Shown here: one piece after another, positions 27,301 through 34,131 of the stretch
Layout: the number at the start of each line of letters is the position of its first letter
How positions within the stretch are numbered: the first letter of the stretch is position 1
Assembly (NCBI RefSeq): GCF_016056375.1
Contig: NZ_JAEDAE010000013.1
Coordinates: forward strand, 48,858 to 112,857
From: Hymenobacter negativus
Lineage (GTDB): Bacteria > Bacteroidota > Bacteroidia > Cytophagales > Hymenobacteraceae
Length of the DNA stretch: 64,000 nucleotides
Reading direction: 5' to 3'
Position numbers and translations under genes: made by a program
Notes under the pieces: generated by a model
What the model saw: only the letters and a program-made list of their open reading frames with translations
Database searches by the model: none
What the model was told of the DNA's origin: nothing

Positions 27301-28657
27301 GCAAGACAGCTTTGTAGAGGCTTTAATTTATGCAGGGGCCGCCATATCCACCCACGATACGGCACGCGCGCTGCAGTTCAACCAGCAGGCGGAGGAACTG
27401 GCTGCTGCTGACACGCTGATTCAAGAAATAGACTACCTTAAAGTCGCAGCTGAACTGGCGCTAGCCTACTGGCTGCATCACGATATTGAGCAAAGCTTCC
27501 GCTGGTTTGAGAAGGTCGTCCAGCAGTTGGTAGAAGCCAAAGCCAGTGCGTCGCCTGAGGCTTGGAAGCGGTTGTACGTATGGCTCCGCCACGCCCTGGG
27601 CTACATTGCCCGCGTAGCTGCCCGGGAACAAGCTCCTGAAAGGGTAGCAGACGGCGGGGAATACGTGGCTCCTTACCAGGGATTCTTTTCGTTTAACACG
27701 AAAGATGTGTCAGATTTATATGATGACAACCCGGCTCCGCACGTCTTATTCTATACGATGGCCCTGTTTGCAGAAGGCATCGGCGATATCGATAAGGCCT
27801 ACGAATGGTCACAGAGAGCTTTCGATGCCGCTCGACAAACTCCAGGCGAGCAGGCCTTATTGATGATTGCTGCCCTCTGCGGGCAATATGCATTGGCTAC
27901 CGGGCACTATGTAGAAGGCCTGGAAGCTCAGTTGCTTGCGGCAGCAATGAGCGCCTTCGTAAAACACGAAGGGCTAACTCAGGAGCAGGCCATGGAGACG
28001 TTCCAACTGGAAGAGCTGAATTCGCGCCGGCCAGGCCCCGTATGGAATGACGCGGAGGCTACGGCGGTAACGCTCGCCGTTATTCCAATGGTCACCCTGA
28101 CACTAACTGCTCAGCTAACGAATGATGCTCGGCGCACAGAACTGACCCAAGCTTGCCAGCTGGCTCTGGACCAGTACCGCTCCCAGGCCTCAGACCAGGG
28201 CCTATGGAGCCACGTAAGTGAGGTAAGCACCGAAGTACTTACCGCTACTAGTAGCAGCCGGCAGTTACTGACAAAGGCATCTGCCTTCGCTCAGGAAGGA
28301 CAACGGGACTTGCAAGTTATCTGTCTGCTGGGCGCTATTGCCCAAGCGACAGATGGACGCTCGCAAGTGCACGAAATGTTTAAAGTTCTGCCGTATTTGG
28401 ATAAGACGCTTAAAATAAGACCGGCAGTATTTCGATTCGTTTTGATTCCTTTTGTCAGACAGGTCAGCAAAACATCTATCCGCGAGTGTTTTGTTGGTAC
28501 CCGAACTGAGCTAGACGATTTACTTGAGTCTATTGAGAATGTAGCTGCCACCGAACCGCATGCGGTGCAGCTGCTCCTACAACCAGCAGTAGCCGCCGCT
28601 GATTTAACAGTGCCTTCACCCCGAGATACTTGGCTTTACCAATACCGCGAAATATAA
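24398..28657 (+). CDS. Avs-like STAND NTPase with Cap4-like nuclease N-terminus and TPR C-terminus
   Basis: This 1419-residue protein starts at a GTG, 85 bp after rep. Residues 17-70 hold GFVYQ (17-21), LERGEDVD (40-47) and EQVKYR (65-70). This spacing of Gly-Tyr-Gln, Glu/Asp and Gln-x-Lys is that of the PD-(D/E)xK-type Cap4/DUF4297 nuclease domain. A STAND/NACHT-like P-loop follows, with GINGSGKS at 358-365 and a Walker B-like LLVLND at 429-434. The second half is helical and looks like degenerate TPR repeats (for example LLFFALGKACYDANMKAESIEWLAKAVDL). Nuclease plus STAND NTPase plus repeat sensor is the architecture of antiviral STAND (Avs) proteins. Those detect a phage protein through the C-terminus and then cut DNA. 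It is a single-gene system with no obvious partner. The gene is less GC-rich than the backbone around it. Confidence 0.72.
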   Translation: MNFTELKNRDAWATIRGFVYQLDITLLRWIALKDNQVLQLERGEDVDIVTNANNSSAQELSRELEQVKYRESKVSLNQEFALEMLHNFFQHLSNNSGQDLLFRYVTNAAYTLERPALALNGSSGIEVWKVIATDKNVASSDHRLLVIQQHLQRKIREHIQGMPATVQPAVKADWLAFDAYISDPDKLLDFVRRVDWSTRQTDYSAMSQQVEAALLTAQLVPDAANAKSLYARLFLYIAKQLSEAGLKQLNPAELRVQAQLPALSVSDLRLLQVIENLFSSLEARVSSLEENASQYATQLTQLLSKVEVLSQSDTVFDYRLGNLASTPPPPVQNGTLRAGKVRHLTQLLLATPWVHLQGINGSGKSQLAALVAREHSSVHWLELRAYNDSIEKTVLLLEAFLALITQRPVSTNRQRWLQEVVTELPAQTLLVLNDLPRIEAGSALEETLVFLANQLAAGGILLLTTSNFDVTPSTRRLLLAATFSEYHDVNFTDEEIAEYLTNCGAGPEVVALAGLVGVVTYYNPTLVGALVYHLQAMNWGADSADVLDVLIRQEFSAATLEDAQYAITRRLSDPGAKQLLYRLSLLNWGFGFTQVQAVSGVEAIIEAPREALQRILNLWIQSIGKVYYVSPLVHNLGEQNLSPAVVRGIHLAVAQSILENQTLDLLDTTRCFWALNKGQDYTKAGGLLLGILRTAENAEQAQLLRRCGLLTYATSTDIPAAMPRLLRAAIRYEQLRLHHLLGLDITAYQHWLTHYANETGGTLNEQVLVRLFKLINAEEWHFPEFSEDFLFVLANRAALTELSEDDFTPAQLAMLFWLPIRSINSVSALMQWRKLAEHFQAETGFDVWQEPIAQTAVTLISRQLAIAAVETSAEAALVILNEWADYYAQQQQELLRATVQAVSIPVQFQQVAERSNIIAEVAASAAGLALPDAQYLLFFALGKACYDANMKAESIEWLAKAVDLQCIQQDSFVEALIYAGAAISTHDTARALQFNQQAEELAAADTLIQEIDYLKVAAELALAYWLHHDIEQSFRWFEKVVQQLVEAKASASPEAWKRLYVWLRHALGYIARVAAREQAPERVADGGEYVAPYQGFFSFNTKDVSDLYDDNPAPHVLFYTMALFAEGIGDIDKAYEWSQRAFDAARQTPGEQALLMIAALCGQYALATGHYVEGLEAQLLAAAMSAFVKHEGLTQEQAMETFQLEELNSRRPGPVWNDAEATAVTLAVIPMVTLTLTAQLTNDARRTELTQACQLALDQYRSQASDQGLWSHVSEVSTEVLTATSSSRQLLTKASAFAQEGQRDLQVICLLGAIAQATDGRSQVHEMFKVLPYLDKTLKIRPAVFRFVLIPFVRQVSKTSIRECFVGTRTELDDLLESIENVAATEPHAVQLLLQPAVAAADLTVPSPRDTWLYQYREI

Positions 28658-28785
28658 GTTGAGTATGAATACTGATGCCAGTCAGCTCCACGGCTTCGGC
28701 CATGGGCATCCCTTTATTGCGGCTTTAGTAGTGATTTATTGGGGAGTCAAACCCATAACAAGAGGGGGAAAAGAGTTGCTGATGG

Positions 28786-29509
28786 TACAATTGCAAAACA
28801 ATGAGCTAAGTGGCCAGTTCTGCCGACGCGGCCGTGATGTTGGCCTCACTCATGGGGTAGTGAGTGCCTGAGGCTCCCTCGTAGAAGTAGTGCCACTGCG
28901 ATTTGCCATAGTTCAGGCGGTCTTTGTACAAAGCCAGCCCGCTAATCGTGTGGGTCGTGTGGGGGCTGAAAAAATGCACTTGGTGTCCCACCAGAAACCT
29001 GGGGGTCGGGTGTTGCTTGCCAGAGCCGGTGCTCACGTAAGCGAGCTGGCCAACGATGCTGCCCACGGCCTGCCCACGCCAACGCAGTTCATCCACCGGG
29101 CCGGCCGCGGCCCGCTGCTTCAGGTACTCGACTTCGCGGGCCTGGTCGCGCAGGCCGATGGTGGCTGCCAGCAGGGCAATGGCCTGCTCGGCGGTGTCAG
29201 CAAAGTATATCCGGTCGCCCTCCCCTGGCAACAGGACCTCAAACTGGCCACTTAGCACCTGCTGGGTGTTCGGATTGACGTAGTTAAAGCCCTGCTGGGT
29301 GTTTTCAGAAAGAAGTTCGTATTGGCCCGCGTCGTCACTGTGGCGGTCGTTTACCTTGATGGCGTAGTGATAGCCGTTCCAGTAGATAGCAGTTACGAGG
29401 CCCTGCACGTCGCGGTAGCGGGTGCTGCGGACGGTGGCCCCAATGGCAATGCGGCCAGCGTGGGTTTCGATGGCGGGGAGGTTCGGTAGCATCAGGTTTT
29501 GCAATTGTA
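28786..29509. repeat. Perfect 14-bp inverted repeats flanking one plasmid gene
   Basis: TACAATTGCAAAAC at 28786-28799 and its exact reverse complement at 29496-29509 bracket the gene at 28806-29492 with only 3 to 7 bp to spare on either side. The left copy lies just past the gene's stop and the right copy just upstream of its start. Related GCAATTG motifs occur at 444-453, 474-483, 31550-31556 and 55111-55117. The repeats could be regulator-binding sites, or the ends of a small mobile cassette. No target-site duplication was established. Confidence 0.5.
28806..29492 (-). CDS. Plasmid hypothetical protein
   Basis: This 228-residue protein starts at the ATG at 29490-29492 (MLPNLPAIETHAGRIAIGAT). 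A TTG 12 bp upstream would lie inside the inverted repeat. The N-terminus (IGATVRSTRYRDVQGLVTAIYW) looks like a small beta-barrel. A coiled helix with TAEQAIALLAATIGLRDQAR and an aromatic C-terminus follow. I do not recognise the family. It is the last gene of a minus-strand series (31203 down to 28806) of plasmid unknowns and is enclosed by 14-bp inverted repeats. Confidence 0.6.
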   Translation of the reverse strand: MLPNLPAIETHAGRIAIGATVRSTRYRDVQGLVTAIYWNGYHYAIKVNDRHSDDAGQYELLSENTQQGFNYVNPNTQQVLSGQFEVLLPGEGDRIYFADTAEQAIALLAATIGLRDQAREVEYLKQRAAAGPVDELRWRGQAVGSIVGQLAYVSTGSGKQHPTPRFLVGHQVHFFSPHTTHTISGLALYKDRLNYGKSQWHYFYEGASGTHYPMSEANITAASAELAT

Positions 29510-29519
29510 AAAAATGAGG

Positions 29520-30743
29520 TTAGTCGCGCTGCTCATCGGCCGGGTACTCCGGGTAGTCGGTACTGTCCTGGTTGTCGGCCGACTCGTCGCCCTCCTGGGG
29601 CGGGTACTCGGGAATCCAGTCGCCGTGCTCGGCCGGCGCGGGCTCCTGGCCGTTGGGGGTGAAGTCGAAGGCATACCGCGCCTGCACCTGGGCCAGCGTT
29701 AGCGGGGTCAGGGTGGGATAATTCGGGCCGTAGTGAAAGCGGGGCTCGATTTCCACGTAGTACTGCCCGCTGGGCTGCTGCCACAGCGTAACGCGCCCGT
29801 TGCCCTCCCCTTCTTCGGCCGTGGCCCGCCGGCCCGAAATGTAAGCGTAGCTGTCCAGCGGCAGCTGGCCCAAATCAAGCTCTACCCGCTCCCACGGGCA
29901 TTCCCCGCTGCCCCCCATTTCTTCCTCAAACGCTACCCACGTCCGCCCCTCGTTTTTCTCCACGATGCGGCCCCGGTACTGCTGGCCCTGCTCCTTCATG
30001 GCCTCGGCCAGGGCGCTCAACGTGTCGTACTGGTCGAAGGAGTAGGGCACGGCGGCGGGGATGCGGAACGGGCCGGGGAACTGCTCGCTCAGGTAGTCCA
30101 CTTGGTCCGCCGTGCCGGCGCGAAGGGCAAAAAGCTGTGGCCCCTTGCGCTCGTGGCTGGCCTCGTGCACTTCCAAATAATGGTGCTCGGGAATCTCCTG
30201 CCAGTTGACCGGGTCAGCCAGCTGGGCCTCGTCCTGGCGGTCCGTGCCGGCGAAGTGTTCCACCTCATAAAAGCCGTAGTAGTCGGCCAGCCCGCCGTAC
30301 ACCACCGTAATGCGGCCGGTGTGCAGGTTGCGGTAGTACAGCGGGGCCGGAATCACCCGGTACTCCTGCGAGCTGATTTCTACCACTTCGGGCACCTGGG
30401 CCGGCGCGGCGGGGCCGGGCGTGTAGGGCTCCAACTCACGGCCGAAAAAATGGCCCAGCGTTACACCGTGATTCGCCAGATGCTCAGGCATCTTGTCTGG
30501 CTGGCAAAGCACCCCTACATAGCCCTCCGCGTGAAAGTACGCTTTCACCTCTGCCGGGCCGATGCTGTTCATATAGATGTGAACGCGGGAACCGATGGCG
30601 GGCACCTCACCGCTGCCCGACCATTGGAGGCCGGCCGGTAAGCCGGCGCGGGTGGGAAATCCTACCCACTGCGGGCACTGCTCGGGGTCGCCGGCCCAAT
30701 CGAAGGGGCTGATTTGGGGCTGCTTGGGGGCGGGGGTTATCAT
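29520..30743 (-). CDS. Plasmid hypothetical protein with a domain shared with its upstream neighbour
   Basis: This 407-residue protein starts at the ATG at 30741-30743 (MITPAPKQPQISPFDWAGDP). Residues 37-105 (GLPAGLQWSGSGEVPAIGSR through VGVLCQPD to HFFGREL) resemble the C-terminal part of the product of 30784-31203: LPGGLHWSAQQPVPAVGTT, GFLGLVTET, VVFGSQL. The two genes therefore share a domain of about 65 residues. The rest is rich in Tyr, Pro and Glu, and the last 35 residues are very acidic. No known function; specific to plasmids of this type as far as I can tell. The GC-rich codon use matches the backbone. Confidence 0.6.
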   Translation of the reverse strand: MITPAPKQPQISPFDWAGDPEQCPQWVGFPTRAGLPAGLQWSGSGEVPAIGSRVHIYMNSIGPAEVKAYFHAEGYVGVLCQPDKMPEHLANHGVTLGHFFGRELEPYTPGPAAPAQVPEVVEISSQEYRVIPAPLYYRNLHTGRITVVYGGLADYYGFYEVEHFAGTDRQDEAQLADPVNWQEIPEHHYLEVHEASHERKGPQLFALRAGTADQVDYLSEQFPGPFRIPAAVPYSFDQYDTLSALAEAMKEQGQQYRGRIVEKNEGRTWVAFEEEMGGSGECPWERVELDLGQLPLDSYAYISGRRATAEEGEGNGRVTLWQQPSGQYYVEIEPRFHYGPNYPTLTPLTLAQVQARYAFDFTPNGQEPAPAEHGDWIPEYPPQEGDESADNQDSTDYPEYPADEQRD

Positions 30744-30783
30744 ATTGAAGGGGAAAGGAAATAGTGAGAAGATGAGCCAGGCG

Positions 30784-31203
30784 CTAGGCGGCAAGGGCCA
30801 GCTGGCTGCCGAATACCACGCCGGCCCGGGGGCTGCTGCGCTTGCGGCGGCTGGCGGTCTTGGCGTGGTGAGTGGTTTCGGTCACAAGTCCCAGAAAGCC
30901 GGCGGCGTGGGTGTAGCCCTTCACCTCGGCACGCTCCTGTTGGCCGTCGCGGTTCACCGTTACCGTGGTCCCTACCGCTGGCACGGGCTGCTGAGCCGAC
31001 CAATGCAGCCCACCGGGAAGCATCGTTAAGCGAGGCGCGGCCGCGAACTCGGGCACCGGATTGGTCAACTGCTCAGTGGCATCTTGGTTGGCTTGCCAGG
31101 CATCTTCGCCGGCCTGATGCTTGGCGGCGTTGGCAGCGCGGAGCCGGGCTAAGCGAGCGGCAGGAATGCGACGGGCGGGGCGAGTGGTGGGGATGGTTTT
31201 CAT
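30784..31203 (-). CDS. Plasmid hypothetical protein, basic N-terminus
   Basis: This 139-residue protein starts at the ATG at 31201-31203. The first 30 residues are strongly basic and alanine-rich (RPARRIPAARLARLRAANAA), which could bind nucleic acid. The C-terminal part shares a domain with the next gene downstream (LPGGLHWSAQQPVPAVGTTV; GFLGLVTET; GVVFGSQL). It is separated by 40 bp from the 29520-30743 gene and probably co-transcribed with it and with the 45-codon gene at 31240-31377. Confidence 0.55.
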   Translation of the reverse strand: MKTIPTTRPARRIPAARLARLRAANAAKHQAGEDAWQANQDATEQLTNPVPEFAAAPRLTMLPGGLHWSAQQPVPAVGTTVTVNRDGQQERAEVKGYTHAAGFLGLVTETTHHAKTASRRKRSSPRAGVVFGSQLALAA

Positions 31204-31239
31204 ACTGCGGCAAGTGGAATGAATTAAGAAATGAGTCGG

Positions 31240-31377
31240 CTAGAACCAGGGGGCAGCTTCCCAAGCGGCCAGCTCGGCGGCGGACACTGCCGGCTGGGTG
31301 GCAAGCGCTTCGTCGGCGGGGTCAAACCGGTCGGCCCACACCTCGCCGGGCGCTAAATCAAAAGCTTCGTCAACCAT
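31240..31377 (-). CDS. Small acidic 45-residue protein directly behind a conserved leader element
   Basis: An open frame from the ATG at 31375-31377 to a TAG at 31240-31242 encodes 45 residues: MVDEAFDLAPGEVWADRFDP and then an alanine/glutamate-rich helix ending in AAPWF. The composition is acidic with three tryptophans. It starts 10 bp downstream of copy B of the conserved element and precedes the 30784-31203 gene on the same strand, which argues that it is a real first gene. No family recognised; an acidic small protein could be a DNA mimic or a regulator, but this is speculation. Confidence 0.5.
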   Translation of the reverse strand: MVDEAFDLAPGEVWADRFDPADEALATQPAVSAAELAAWEAAPWF

Positions 31378-31386
31378 GAATAAAGG

Positions 31387-31531
31387 GCTGTTTTATCGTT
31401 CGTTGCTTATACTTATTAAACGCCAAAATAAGCATTAATGTTTCAATTTTGTTTAAATTAAAGTGGTAATTATTGACTGCTTAAGCAGCCGCTAAGGGTA
31501 TTGCTACGAACGGATTTTCCCCTTTTGTATA
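31387..31531 (-). promoter_or_regulatory. Conserved plasmid leader/promoter element, copy B
   Basis: This copy carries GCTGTTTTAT at 31387-31396, a TTAAACGCCAAAA block, TGTTTCAATTTT and GTTTAAATTAAAGTGGTAAT. Further right it has GGATTTTCCCCTTTTGTA at 31512-31529. The blocks match copies A (21889-21990) and C (32550-32693). It lies directly before the 45-codon gene at 31377. The read direction relative to the genes is the same in all full copies, which fits a common promoter and operator. Confidence 0.55.
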
Positions 31532-31625
31532 GCCTTAACAATTGCCTTTTTGCAATTGCAATTTCCTTTTGTTGCCCGCCGTAGCGCCCGCCCGACGGAA
31601 TGGCTCCATCGGGCGGGCGCTGGCC

Positions 31626-32537
31626 TTACTGCGGAGTGGCTTCGGTGCCGGGGACTTCCTCCGCTTCGTAGCTGGGTACGATGCCCAGAATGTGGTTGGC
31701 GGCTTTCTGGCCTTGGCTGGCGGCGGAAATTATCAGCTGTTTGTCGTTGCGCAGGGCTTGCAGCCAGTTGGCGATATAGCTGGCGCTGCTGGGCTCGGTG
31801 CGGGTCAGGTCCAGCCCGGCCGCGTGGCTCAGGAACGAGGCCCCCAACTCGGCCACCAGTTCCTCCTTGGCGTAGGTTTCACTGCCAAAGGCGGCTAATT
31901 CGGTGAGCGTGGCCCGGTCCAGCCGCTTGGCGTGGCCGGTGGAGTGGGTCAGCTCGTGAAACAGGGTGTGGTAATAGTCTTCGGCCGTGTGGAAGTTGCT
32001 GGCCTCGGGCATGGTCACCGTGTCGATGCTGGTGCGGTACATGGCTTCGCTGCCCTTGTGCAGCACCCGGGGGCCACCCACGTAGCCGGCCAGCACCTGC
32101 TCGGCGGCCTGCTCGGGCGTATGCTCGCGGCTGGGCAGTTCGGGGAACGTCCACGCCACGCCGTCAATCTGGGCCACGTTGAACACCGTGGAGTATTTCA
32201 GGAAGGCTTTTTTCTTCTCCTCGCCCTTGCCGTCGTCCTTCTTGGTCACGGTGAAGAACACCACCGGCATACCCTTCTCGCCCCGGCGCACCTGCCCGCC
32301 CAGCTCCTTGGCTTGGTTGTAGGTCAGGAAATACGGGTGCTCATACTCCAGCATCCCCAGCAGCAGGGCATTCACGCCCTGATACACGTGCTTGCTGCGG
32401 TAGTTGCGGGGCGCGCCGTGGGCGGCATTCCACGGCTGCTTCCACGGGGTCACGCCGTTCTCCAACGCCAGAATAATGCGGTTGGTGATGATTTCGTACA
32501 CGTCAGGACGGGGAGCGAAAGGAGCGGGCTTTTTCAT
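31626..32537 (-). CDS. ardC: ArdC-like antirestriction protein (ssDNA-binding + zincin)
   Basis: This 303-residue protein has two domains. The N-terminal DUF1738/ArdC ssDNA-binding domain has YEIITNRIILALENGVTPWK, then NYRSKHVYQGVNALLL and YNQAKELGGQVRRGEKG. The C-terminal zincin metallopeptidase-like domain has HELTH at residues 194-198 and a downstream KEELVAELGASFL helix carrying the third-ligand glutamate. ArdC proteins travel with conjugative plasmids and protect incoming single-stranded DNA from host restriction. The gene is preceded by copy C of the conserved leader element, so its expression may be tied to that of the other plasmid genes sharing it. Its presence beside a BREX-type system is notable, because the same plasmid carries both a defence and an antidefence function. 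Confidence 0.9.
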   Translation of the reverse strand: MKKPAPFAPRPDVYEIITNRIILALENGVTPWKQPWNAAHGAPRNYRSKHVYQGVNALLLGMLEYEHPYFLTYNQAKELGGQVRRGEKGMPVVFFTVTKKDDGKGEEKKKAFLKYSTVFNVAQIDGVAWTFPELPSREHTPEQAAEQVLAGYVGGPRVLHKGSEAMYRTSIDTVTMPEASNFHTAEDYYHTLFHELTHSTGHAKRLDRATLTELAAFGSETYAKEELVAELGASFLSHAAGLDLTRTEPSSASYIANWLQALRNDKQLIISAASQGQKAANHILGIVPSYEAEEVPGTEATPQ

Positions 32538-32549
32538 GGCTTAACAGGT

Positions 32550-32693
32550 TGGTTTTATGCTTGCTGCTTATATTATTTAAACGCAAAAACACTCATTTAT
32601 GTTTCAATAATATGTAAATTAAAGTGTCAATTATTGCGTATTATATCGCCGTATTTGGCACGGGTTCTGATTTTTCCCTTTTGTACTTTATTC
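32550..32693 (-). promoter_or_regulatory. Conserved plasmid leader/promoter element, copy C (ardC)
   Basis: This copy lies 12 bp upstream of the ardC start. It contains GGTTTTATGC, TTTAAACGCAAAAA, TGTTTCAAT, GTAAATTAAAGTGTCAAT and, further right, GATTTTTCCCTTTTGTA followed by TTTATTC. It matches copies A and B over its whole length and copy D over its right half. The position immediately before ardC and the conserved order of blocks argue for a regulated promoter rather than a chance repeat. Confidence 0.55.
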
Positions 32694-32916
32694 GCACCGC
32701 TCAGGCATTATCCGCCCGATGACCACTGAGTTCGCCCTGAATTGGCATCCCGGCTTTTTCCTGTGGTTCGCGAAAGGGATGGGAGGGGTTTAGTCCGCAG
32801 GACCGCAGGCAACACCGGAGCCCCGCACAGCCCGGCCCGGAGGGGTTCGCCCCCGTGTCCTCCTCCGCACTAGCGGCGACCGCATCGCCCGGCATAGGCA
32901 TTAGCCGTGGATTTGC

Positions 32917-32924
32917 TACTTTTG
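32917..32924 (+). promoter_or_regulatory. Bacteroidota -7 box (TACTTTTG) before the Fic pair
   Basis: TACTTTTG is an exact match to the TAnnTTTG -7 consensus of Bacteroidota. It lies 38 bp before the ATG at 32963. No clear -33 TTG element is present at the usual distance, so the promoter is only tentative. The remaining bases between ardC's leader and 32963 contain no supported gene. Confidence 0.4.
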
Positions 32925-32962
32925 GTAACGCTTTAAGCCGTGTGCTCATTTTCCTTCAATCC

Positions 32963-33265
32963 ATGACTTCTGCCAGCCAAGCTGCTTATCAGGCCCTGCG
33001 GGACTACCTGAACTCGCTGCTCAGCCCCACCCACCCCGACCAGGCGCTGGTGGAGGTGCCGGCGGCGCTGCGGCCGAGCCTGGAAGCCTTCATGCGCGGC
33101 AAAACCGAGTACCAGGACGAGGCCGGGCGGCGCATGATTTACGCCCACGACCTGGCGGCCTGGGCTGGCGATTTGATTCACGGCGCGGGCCTGGCCACGC
33201 CCCTGCCCCTGGCCACGGTGGACGTAGCGGCGCTGCGGGCGGCCACCCTGCGCCAGGCCGCATGA
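32963..33265 (+). CDS. Small protein translated just ahead of fic (possible partner or antitoxin)
   Basis: This 100-residue protein starts at the ATG at 32963 (MTSASQAAYQALRDYLNSLL). It is helical, with PAALRPSLEAFMRGKTEYQD and RMIYAHDLAAWAGDLIHGAG. Its last codons overlap the fic start by 4 bp (ATGA), so the two are translationally coupled. In toxin-antitoxin pairs the small upstream gene is often the antitoxin. The Fic protein here already has its own inhibitory motif, however, so this gene may have another role. No family recognised. Confidence 0.6.
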   Translation: MTSASQAAYQALRDYLNSLLSPTHPDQALVEVPAALRPSLEAFMRGKTEYQDEAGRRMIYAHDLAAWAGDLIHGAGLATPLPLATVDVAALRAATLRQAA

Positions 33266-34041
33266 CCTGGACCGAGATTGAGCGCCTGACCGAGCTGGTG
33301 CAGGAGTTGCCCCCGGTGCGCCAGCAATCCAGCCAGCAGCTCAGCCAGGTAATGGTTTCGGCCCACTCCACCATGATTGAGGGCTCCCGCGTGACGGTGC
33401 TCGAAGCCATGGATTTTCTGCTAGGTGAAGCACCCATTCTGGGACCGGGCAAGCCGCTGGAGGGCTACGACATGCTGGGCGACCACGCCCGCGCCCTCGA
33501 CCTGGCCCTGGAGCGAGCCGACGCGCGGCAGCTACCCGGCCCGGCCTTCCTGCGGGAGTTGGCGGCGGCTGTCATGCGCAGCACCGGCCGGCTCACTAAC
33601 ACGGCCCTGGGCACCGTGGACCCCACGCAGGGCGACCTGCGCCGCAACAACGTGTTCATCGTCGGGGCCAGCTCGTTTCCCAACGCGCAAAAGGTGCCGG
33701 CCCTGGTCGCGGCCCTGGTCGGGGAACTGCGCGAGCGGATGCCCGCGGCGGCCACCCTGCGCCAGCAACTGGAGCTGGCCTTTGAAGCCCACCAGCGGCT
33801 GGTGAGCATTCACCCCTTCAACGACGGCAACGGGCGCACCTCCCGGCTGCTCATGAACTACGTGCAGCGCTACTACGGCCAGCCGCTGACCATCGTGTTC
33901 CGCGAGGACCGCCAGGCGTATTTCGAGGCCTTGGAGCAGAGCCGGGTAGCGGAGGACCTGGCGGTGTTTATGGACTTCATGCGGGGTCAGCACGGAAAAT
34001 CTCTGACGTATCAGCTGTCCGCATCGGTTCCCCGTATCTAG
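33262..34041 (+). CDS. Fic family protein, class II-type inhibitory helix
   Basis: This 259-residue protein has the Fic core HPFNDGNGRTSR at residues 184-195. That matches the HPFx(D/E)GNGRxxR catalytic motif (His184), which transfers AMP or another nucleotide monophosphate to target proteins. The inhibitory motif (S/T)xxxE(G/N) is present near the N-terminus as STMIEG (Ser36 to Gly41), which makes this a class II self-inhibited Fic. A preceding helix with NAQKVPALVAALV and a later FREDRQAYFEAL segment (the flap region after the motif) fit the family. The target is unknown. It sits between plasmid antirestriction and metal-resistance genes. Confidence 0.9.
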   Translation: MTWTEIERLTELVQELPPVRQQSSQQLSQVMVSAHSTMIEGSRVTVLEAMDFLLGEAPILGPGKPLEGYDMLGDHARALDLALERADARQLPGPAFLRELAAAVMRSTGRLTNTALGTVDPTQGDLRRNNVFIVGASSFPNAQKVPALVAALVGELRERMPAAATLRQQLELAFEAHQRLVSIHPFNDGNGRTSRLLMNYVQRYYGQPLTIVFREDRQAYFEALEQSRVAEDLAVFMDFMRGQHGKSLTYQLSASVPRI

Positions 34042-34116
34042 CGGGTAGCCCCCCTTTGGAGACGTTGCGCAGTAAGTGAGCGGCCCCAAAATTCCGGCTC
34101 GTTTACCCGGATTCGC

Positions 34117-34124
34117 TACCTTTG
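34117..34124 (+). promoter_or_regulatory. Exact -7 box (TACCTTTG) placed 7 bp before a start codon
   Basis: TACCTTTG matches the Bacteroidota TAnnTTTG -7 box exactly. It ends 7 bp before the ATG at 34132. With initiation about 6 to 8 bp downstream of the box, the transcript would start at or next to the ATG and be leaderless or nearly so. The -33 side shows no clear TTG at the usual spacing, so this is tentative. Confidence 0.4.
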
Positions 34125-34131
34125 CCAGCAC

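Noticed and set aside
28659..28871. 70-codon frame just after the Avs-like gene
   Set aside because: Ends inside the opposite gene at 28806, and the second half is clearly antisense shadow. A short partner to the Avs-like gene cannot be excluded but is not supported.
32701..32949. 82-codon minus-strand frame upstream of the Fic pair
   Set aside because: The sequence is a low-quality GC-rich frame opposite the promoter region of 32963; no motif.
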